Origin: Chromatiales bacterium
GTDB lineage: Bacteria; Pseudomonadota; Gammaproteobacteria; Chromatiales; Chromatiaceae
DNA length: 9,890 nt
Reading direction: 5' to 3'
Assembly: GCA_022360595.1 (NCBI GenBank)
Contig: JAKSCN010000572.1
Location: 1 to 9,890 of the forward strand
Within the stretch, counting starts at the first letter, position 1. Every line of letters begins with the position of its first letter. The notes beneath the pieces are model-generated. The model searched no databases. It was not told where the DNA came from and saw nothing but the letters and a program-made list of their open reading frames with translations. Both the position numbers and the translations under genes were made by a program. Of this stretch, positions 6,088 to 9,890 are shown piece after piece.

Positions 6088-6915
6088 ATGCTCAAGAGCA
6101 TGAAATACCTAATTTTATTCCTCTCTCTGTGGGTTGTATCACCCGCTTATGCAGGCATTTATAAGTGGGTGGATGAGCAGGGAAATATTCACTTCTCCGA
6201 TCAACCCACACCAGGCGCCAGTGAAGTGGAGCTGAGCGAACCGACTATCTATTCACCCAGTGAGGTGGAGCGTCGTCGAAATACCTTTGAGCGTGAATTG
6301 GACGAAGCCGCGGAGGAAGCGGAAGTACCTTATCGGTCACTGCGTATCAATAAACCCAAGAATGATGGGACAGTGCGTAGCAACAATGGCGAGGTTTCCG
6401 CCTCTTTTTCGGTCACGCCACGATTGCAGCGGGGGCATAAATTCCGCGTCTATCTGGATGATAGTGAGGTTGCCAGTGGGTTGAAAACCGGCCGAATCAA
6501 ATTGAAGAATGTCTACCGTGGTACTCATACACTCTACGTCACGGTGGTTGACGGTAATGGTGTAGAGAAAATTCGCTCTGATGAGATCATCTTTTATGTT
6601 CAAGCGGTTTCGAAAATTTTCCGCGATAGAAGAAATAACAGCGGTGATGATTCCAATGGCGACGGATCAGATAATGGTGATTCGAACGACGATGGGTCAG
6701 ATGGCGATGGATCTGATGGCGACGGCTCGGACGGTGATGGATCAGATGGTGATGGATCAGATGGTGATGGGACTGATGCTGATGACTCACCCTCACAACC
6801 TGCGCCACAAGGCCCCTTTGATCCAAACTTTGAGCCGGGTGGAAGCTTTACACCATCGAATACAGCACCCAATTTCACACCCTCATTTACCCCCAACTTC
6901 ACACCGAGTAATTAA
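6088..6915 (+). CDS. Secreted DUF4124 protein with Asp/Gly/Ser repeat tract
   Basis: This is an exported protein of 275 residues and unknown function. A signal peptide (MLKSMKYLILFLSLWVVSPA then YA) is followed by the DUF4124 motif IYKWVDEQGNIHFSDQP (24-40), usual at the mature N-terminus of these periplasmic or envelope proteins. Residues 58-80 are charged and helical. Residues 83-173 have alternating strands (FRVYLDDSEV, HTLYVTVVDGNG) suggesting an Ig-like beta sandwich. Residues 185-234 are a low-complexity acidic tract with five consecutive DGDGS/T units, which could bind calcium as Asp-rich repeats do. The tail repeats NFTPS/SFTPN. ATG 6088 is chosen over the upstream in-frame TTG 6064 because AGAGG lies at 6073-6077 and the signal peptide starts properly there. 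DUF4124 genes are common between glnA and ntrB in gammaproteobacteria, yet their role in nitrogen control is not known. Confidence 0.85.
   Translation: MLKSMKYLILFLSLWVVSPAYAGIYKWVDEQGNIHFSDQPTPGASEVELSEPTIYSPSEVERRRNTFERELDEAAEEAEVPYRSLRINKPKNDGTVRSNNGEVSASFSVTPRLQRGHKFRVYLDDSEVASGLKTGRIKLKNVYRGTHTLYVTVVDGNGVEKIRSDEIIFYVQAVSKIFRDRRNNSGDDSNGDGSDNGDSNDDGSDGDGSDGDGSDGDGSDGDGSDGDGTDADDSPSQPAPQGPFDPNFEPGGSFTPSNTAPNFTPSFTPNFTPSN
6700..6774 (+). repeat. Five tandem 15-bp coding repeats (DGDGS)
   Basis: Five units of 15 bp begin at 6700, 6715, 6730, 6745 and 6760, coding DGDGS four times and then DGDGT; a sixth degenerate unit (DADDS) follows at 6775-6789. Units 3 and 4 differ at a single base (GAC or GAT in the first codon), while earlier units differ at several third positions. 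This suggests recent duplication at the right end, and copy number may vary between strains. Confidence 0.85.
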
Positions 6916-6951
6916 TTGGTGCTAACGGCCCTGGCAGGGTTTCAATAATTC

Positions 6952-6980
6952 TTGATCTACTAGCCACTATGCACCATTAT
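6952..6980 (+). promoter_or_regulatory. Candidate sigma-70 promoter of ntrBC
   Basis: TTGATC (6952-6957) and CATTAT (6975-6980) each match four of six bases of the sigma-70 hexamers and lie 17 bp apart. The -10 falls inside the NtrC palindrome, so bound NtrC would block RNA polymerase. TATACA at 6997-7002 is an alternative -10 but has no -35. Confidence 0.45.
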
Positions 6981-6992
6981 GGTGCATAGTGG
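6964..6992. promoter_or_regulatory. NtrC operator upstream of ntrB (29-bp perfect palindrome)
   Basis: Two 14-base arms, CCACTATGCACCAT (6964-6977) and ATGGTGCATAGTGG (6979-6992), are perfectly inverted around one central T. The core TGCACCATTATGGTGCA (6970-6986) is a perfect NtrC consensus site, better than either glnA site. It overlaps the probable promoter, which fits negative autoregulation as at enteric glnL (ntrB). No T-run follows, so it is unlikely to be a main terminator, although the transcript could form a hairpin. Confidence 0.8.
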
Positions 6993-7050
6993 GCTTTATA
7001 CAGCTATGGGGAGTGGTGGCTAAACGGCTTGTAACAGTGGATGGTTACGG

Positions 7051-8208
7051 ATGTTCAGTACTTCTACCCGCTCAATGGATAGTTTGGTGCGGTTTTTGCA
7101 CTCTCTTTTGAGCATGAATAATCAGATCATGACACGTCAAACAGATCTGCGGCGGATTATCGATAACCTCAGCAGTGCCGTGCTGCTATTCGATGCGGAA
7201 TATCGGTTGCAGTTTATGAACCCAGCCGCCGAGATGCTGTTTGCTGCCAGCGCCCGCCACCTTCTGGGGCAGGGTGTTGGTGAGCTGCTGTTCTGCCCCA
7301 GCGGCGATGCTGAACACAATCTTGCCAAAGCCGTTAATTCCGGCCATGCCATCACTGAACGTCAGCTTAGCCTGATGTTGCCGGATCAAAGTCAGGTAAT
7401 TGTCGACTGCACCATTATTCCCATACAAGATAGTGACCAGGCCTCAGGTGTGCTGGTGGAGATTCAGCAGATCGATCGGCATGTACGGATCAGCCGGGAA
7501 GAGCATCTGCTCTCCCAGCAGGAGGCGGCGCGGGATCTGATTCGTGGGTTGGCGCATGAGATCAAAAACCCACTGGGTGGTTTGCGCGGAGCAGCTCAAC
7601 TGTTAGAGAAGGAGCTGAGTGATCTGGCGTTGAGTGAGTATACCCAGATTATTATCGATGAGGCGGATCGGCTGCAGTCACTGGTCGATCGCATGCTGGG
7701 GCCAAACAAACTGCCCGATATCGCCAGCGTCAATGTTCACACCATGCTGGAGCGAGTGCGAAATCTGGTGCTTGCGGAGTCCGGGGGCACAGTGCGGATC
7801 ATCCGTGATTATGATCCAAGTATTCCCGAGGTTCACGTCGATAGTGACCGGATTATCCAGGCCCTGCTCAATATCGCCCGCAATGCGGCGCATGCCATCA
7901 GTGATCAGGCTGATGGCTGGATCAAACTGAAGACCCGCATCTTGCGCCAATTCACCATCGGCAATATCCGTCACAAGCTGGTAGTGCAGATCAGCATTGA
8001 AGATAACGGACCGGGTATTCCTGAACAGATTATCGAGAAGCTCTTCTATCCGATGGTGACCGCCAGTGACGGAGGAACCGGCTTGGGACTCTCCATAGCC
8101 CAGTCGATGATCAACCAACATGGTGGTCTGATCGAATGTAACAGCAAGCCGGGTGAAACAATGTTTTACGTGATGTTGCCCGTGGAGTGCACCAATGCAA
8201 AGGACTAA
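7051..8208 (+). CDS. ntrB: Nitrogen regulation sensor histidine kinase NtrB (NRII)
   Basis: NtrB is a soluble cytoplasmic kinase/phosphatase that phosphorylates NtrC when nitrogen is scarce and dephosphorylates it when the signal protein PII binds. This 385-residue protein has no membrane segments. A PAS domain (about 31-140, with VLLFDAEYRLQFMNPAAEML) precedes the dimerisation/phosphoacceptor H box RGLAHEIKNPLGGLRGAAQL with His169. The ATPase domain follows: N box LLNIARNAAHA (N274, N278), G1 box EDNGPGIP (317-324), the LFYPMV segment (331-336) and G2 box GGTGLGLSIA (341-350). All catalytic residues are present. It is some 25-35 residues longer at the N-terminus than E. coli NtrB. ATG 7051 has only a weak ribosome binding site, and ATG 7075, 7114 or 7129 are possible starts, the last best matching the E. 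coli N-terminus. It overlaps ntrC by 14 bp, so the pair is co-translated. Confidence 0.96.
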   Translation: MFSTSTRSMDSLVRFLHSLLSMNNQIMTRQTDLRRIIDNLSSAVLLFDAEYRLQFMNPAAEMLFAASARHLLGQGVGELLFCPSGDAEHNLAKAVNSGHAITERQLSLMLPDQSQVIVDCTIIPIQDSDQASGVLVEIQQIDRHVRISREEHLLSQQEAARDLIRGLAHEIKNPLGGLRGAAQLLEKELSDLALSEYTQIIIDEADRLQSLVDRMLGPNKLPDIASVNVHTMLERVRNLVLAESGGTVRIIRDYDPSIPEVHVDSDRIIQALLNIARNAAHAISDQADGWIKLKTRILRQFTIGNIRHKLVVQISIEDNGPGIPEQIIEKLFYPMVTASDGGTGLGLSIAQSMINQHGGLIECNSKPGETMFYVMLPVECTNAKD

Positions 8209-9607
8209 TAGAGTTTGGGTGGTCGATGATGATCGCTCTATCCGCTGGGTGTTAGAGAAGGCTCTGCAAAAAGCCGATATGGAAGTTACCTGTTTCCCGG
8301 ATGCCGACGGCGTACTGACGGCGCTTATCAGAGAGCGGCCGGATGTTTTACTCTCGGATGTGCGTATGCCGGGTATGAACGGGCTGTCGTTGCTTAGCCG
8401 GGTTACCGAGGAGTACCCCGAACTGCCGGTGATTATCATGACTGCCCATTCAGATCTGGATAGCGCAGTAGCCGCTTTTCACGGGGGAGCGTTTGAATAT
8501 CTGCCCAAACCATTCGATATCGATGAAGCGGTAGAGCAGGTGACCCGGGCCTGCCGCAAGAGTCAGGATACAGAGAACACAGCCAATGTGAGTGAAACCG
8601 ACACGCCGGAGATAATCGGTGAAGCGCCGGCGATGCAGGAGGTATTCCGCGCCATCGGCCGACTGGCGCGCTCCAATATCACCGTGCTGATCAATGGTGA
8701 ATCCGGCACGGGTAAAGAGTTGGTCGCTCATGCATTGCATCGCCATAGCCCTAGGGCCGATAAACCCTTTATCGCTCTGAACATGGCCGCGATTCCGAAA
8801 GATCTGATGGAATCAGAACTATTTGGCCATGAACGTGGTGCGTTTACTGGTGCCCAGAACCGCCGTATTGGCCGCTTTGAGCAAGCGGACGGTGGTGCGC
8901 TCTTTCTGGATGAGATTGGTGACATGCCCGCTGAACTGCAGACGCGCCTACTGCGTGTGCTGGCGGATGGTGAGTTCTACCGGGTTGGTGGTCATGAACC
9001 GGTAAAAGTGGATGTACGTATTATTGCGGCAACCCATCAAAACCTGGAAAAACTGGTTAAAGAGGGGCGTTTTCGTGAGGATCTCTTCCATCGTCTCAAT
9101 GTGATTCGTATTCATATTCCATCACTACGAGAGCGCAGGCAAGATATCGGCCTATTGATGGCCCACTTTCTCACTAGTGCAGCGGCGGAATTGGGTGTGG
9201 AAGCCAAAGCACTGCTGCCGGAGACAATAGCCGAGCTTGAGCGGCTCGACTGGCCCGGTAATGTCCGCCAACTCGAAAATACTGCCCGCTGGCTGACAGT
9301 GATGGCCTCCAGCCAGGCAGTGCATATTGAGGATCTCCCTCCAGAGTTGCGAGAGAGTGAAGAGAGCCCCTCCATCGATGGTAACTGGCAGAGTAATCTG
9401 CGCGAGTGGGCCCGCACTGAACTACAGCGTGGCAAGCAGAATCTTCTCGATGACGCCTTACCCGCCTTTGAGCGCCTGATGATTGAGGCTGCCCTGGAAA
9501 AAACTGGAGGCAGGCGTCAGGATGCAGCTAAGCTATTGGGATGGGGGCGAAATACCCTGACACGTAAAATTAAAGAGCTCGGCATGGAGGTCGAACCCAA
9601 CCACTGA
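8195..9607 (+). CDS. ntrC: Nitrogen regulation response regulator NtrC (NRI), sigma-54 activator
   Basis: NtrC is the DNA-binding partner of NtrB. When phosphorylated it assembles into an ATPase ring that opens sigma-54 promoters such as that of glnA. The 470 residues show a receiver domain (1-120) with D11/D12, phosphoacceptor D55 in LLSDVRMPGMNG, T83 and K105. The central AAA+ domain has Walker A GESGTGKE (168-175), the sigma-54 contact loop GAFTGA (215-220), Walker B GGALFLDEIGD (233-243) and an arginine in GNVRQLEN (R358). The Fis-type helix-turn-helix is near 440-463 (QDAAKLLGWGRNTLTRKIKE). All key residues are intact. GGAG (8184-8187), seven bases before the ATG, drives initiation inside the end of ntrB. 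The recognition sites it should bind are visible at 4157-4173, 4188-4204 and 6964-6992. Confidence 0.98.
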   Translation: MQRTNRVWVVDDDRSIRWVLEKALQKADMEVTCFPDADGVLTALIRERPDVLLSDVRMPGMNGLSLLSRVTEEYPELPVIIMTAHSDLDSAVAAFHGGAFEYLPKPFDIDEAVEQVTRACRKSQDTENTANVSETDTPEIIGEAPAMQEVFRAIGRLARSNITVLINGESGTGKELVAHALHRHSPRADKPFIALNMAAIPKDLMESELFGHERGAFTGAQNRRIGRFEQADGGALFLDEIGDMPAELQTRLLRVLADGEFYRVGGHEPVKVDVRIIAATHQNLEKLVKEGRFREDLFHRLNVIRIHIPSLRERRQDIGLLMAHFLTSAAAELGVEAKALLPETIAELERLDWPGNVRQLENTARWLTVMASSQAVHIEDLPPELRESEESPSIDGNWQSNLREWARTELQRGKQNLLDDALPAFERLMIEAALEKTGGRRQDAAKLLGWGRNTLTRKIKELGMEVEPNH

Positions 9608-9618
9608 GTAGACTGATC

Positions 9619-9890
9619 ATGTTAAAAGGTAAAAATATCACTATCAGAACTGTCATGGAGGCTGACCTGCCCGAGCTGTTTTTGCTAATACGTGACATCG
9701 ACATCTTGGGCGATTTCCTGCCGATGAAAATGATCTCTGAAGCAAAGTTCAAGAAGGACTTTGCAGAGCACGGTTTTATCACCGATAGCTTAGAGAAGTA
9801 CCTGATCACCAACAAATCCGATGAGATGATAGGCGCCATCTGGACATTCAAGGCTGTCCCTTACTACGACGCCGTTGAAGTGGGCTACCA
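9619..9890 (+). CDS. GNAT-family N-acetyltransferase (partial, N-terminal 90 residues)
   Basis: The frame opens with ATG 9619 and stays open to the right edge. It begins MLKGKNITIRTVMEADLPEL, the usual first strand and helix of RimJ/RimL-like acetyltransferases (ITIR...EADLPEL), and later shows EMIGAIWTF and the start of the strand VEVGY that normally precedes the acetyl-CoA-binding loop, which lies outside the window. Such enzymes transfer acetyl from acetyl-CoA to an amino group, often of an N-terminus or small molecule; the substrate cannot be inferred. It begins 11 bases after the ntrC stop with only a poor ribosome binding site (GAG at 9606-9608), so it may be read from the ntrBC messenger by accident of position. 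It uses more A/T-rich codons (ATA, CTA, AAA) than ntrC, which could indicate acquisition, but 90 codons are few. Confidence 0.75.
   Translation, partial: MLKGKNITIRTVMEADLPELFLLIRDIDILGDFLPMKMISEAKFKKDFAEHGFITDSLEKYLITNKSDEMIGAIWTFKAVPYYDAVEVGY

Noticed and set aside
6700..6789. Tandem repeats considered as a CRISPR array
   Set aside because: Units are 15 bp, contiguous, in frame and without spacers.
6587..6902. Minus-strand frames rich in His or Ser/Pro opposite the DUF4124 repeats
   Set aside because: These are complementary readings of the 15-bp repeat, and the plus-strand frame has a signal peptide and a known domain.
7017..7031. Second sigma-54 promoter in front of ntrB (TGGC ... TTG)
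   Set aside because: The GG-to-TTG distance is one base too long and the invariant GC of the -12 element is missing.
9619..9890. Acetyltransferase as a member of the nitrogen regulon
   Set aside because: It is only adjacent to ntrC, has a poor ribosome binding site and no NtrC site of its own, so position alone is not enough.

Overview
The window looks like chromosomal DNA from a free-living or symbiotic gammaproteobacterium. The arguments are the order glnA - DUF4124 protein - ntrB - ntrC, an E. coli-length class I-beta glutamine synthetase with the adenylylatable tyrosine at position 397, a separate-subunit (alpha) glycyl-tRNA synthetase, and enteric-style NtrC sites. A sulfur-metabolising lineage is possible, because a sulfur-carrier protein is coupled to a thiolation-type ATPase, but this is only an inference. 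I see no mobile elements, CRISPR arrays, rRNA or tRNA genes.

Left part (1-1475, minus strand): the first 175 codons of glyQ run off the left edge. Behind it, in the same orientation, lies an unrecognised 254-residue protein that joins an ACT-like N-terminus to a C-terminus with the cysteine-glycine-cysteine signature of V4R domains. A divergent promoter region (1476-1720) separates this from the next block.

Middle left (1721-4156, plus strand): three tightly spaced genes. The first encodes a PP-loop ATPase resembling tRNA thiouridine synthases, with a CxxC plus later Cys-Cys pattern and an extra C-terminal domain. The second encodes a TusA-family sulfur carrier that starts inside the stop codon of the first. 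The third encodes a cation diffusion facilitator with an extra, apparently duplicated C-terminal domain. Together the first two look like a sulfur-transfer/RNA-thiolation module.

Right part (4157-9618, plus strand): a nitrogen-control locus whose cis-elements can be read directly. A pair of 17-bp NtrC-type sites, 31 bp centre to centre, starts right after the transporter stop codon. A -24/-12 sigma-54 promoter follows about 220-250 bp downstream, then glnA and a strong intrinsic terminator. Next come a secreted DUF4124 protein with an Asp/Gly/Ser repeat tract, and ntrB-ntrC overlapping by 14 bp. A perfect 29-bp palindrome containing another NtrC-type site overlaps a likely sigma-70 promoter in front of ntrB. 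The regulator genes therefore appear wired as in enteric bacteria: NtrC activates glnA through sigma-54 and represses its own operon. A GNAT acetyltransferase starts 11 bp after ntrC and runs off the right edge.

The most unusual items are the ACT-V4R-like fusion protein, the PP-loop/TusA pair and the duplicated transporter tail. The nitrogen locus is well understood by analogy, but its regulatory sites are unusually clear.
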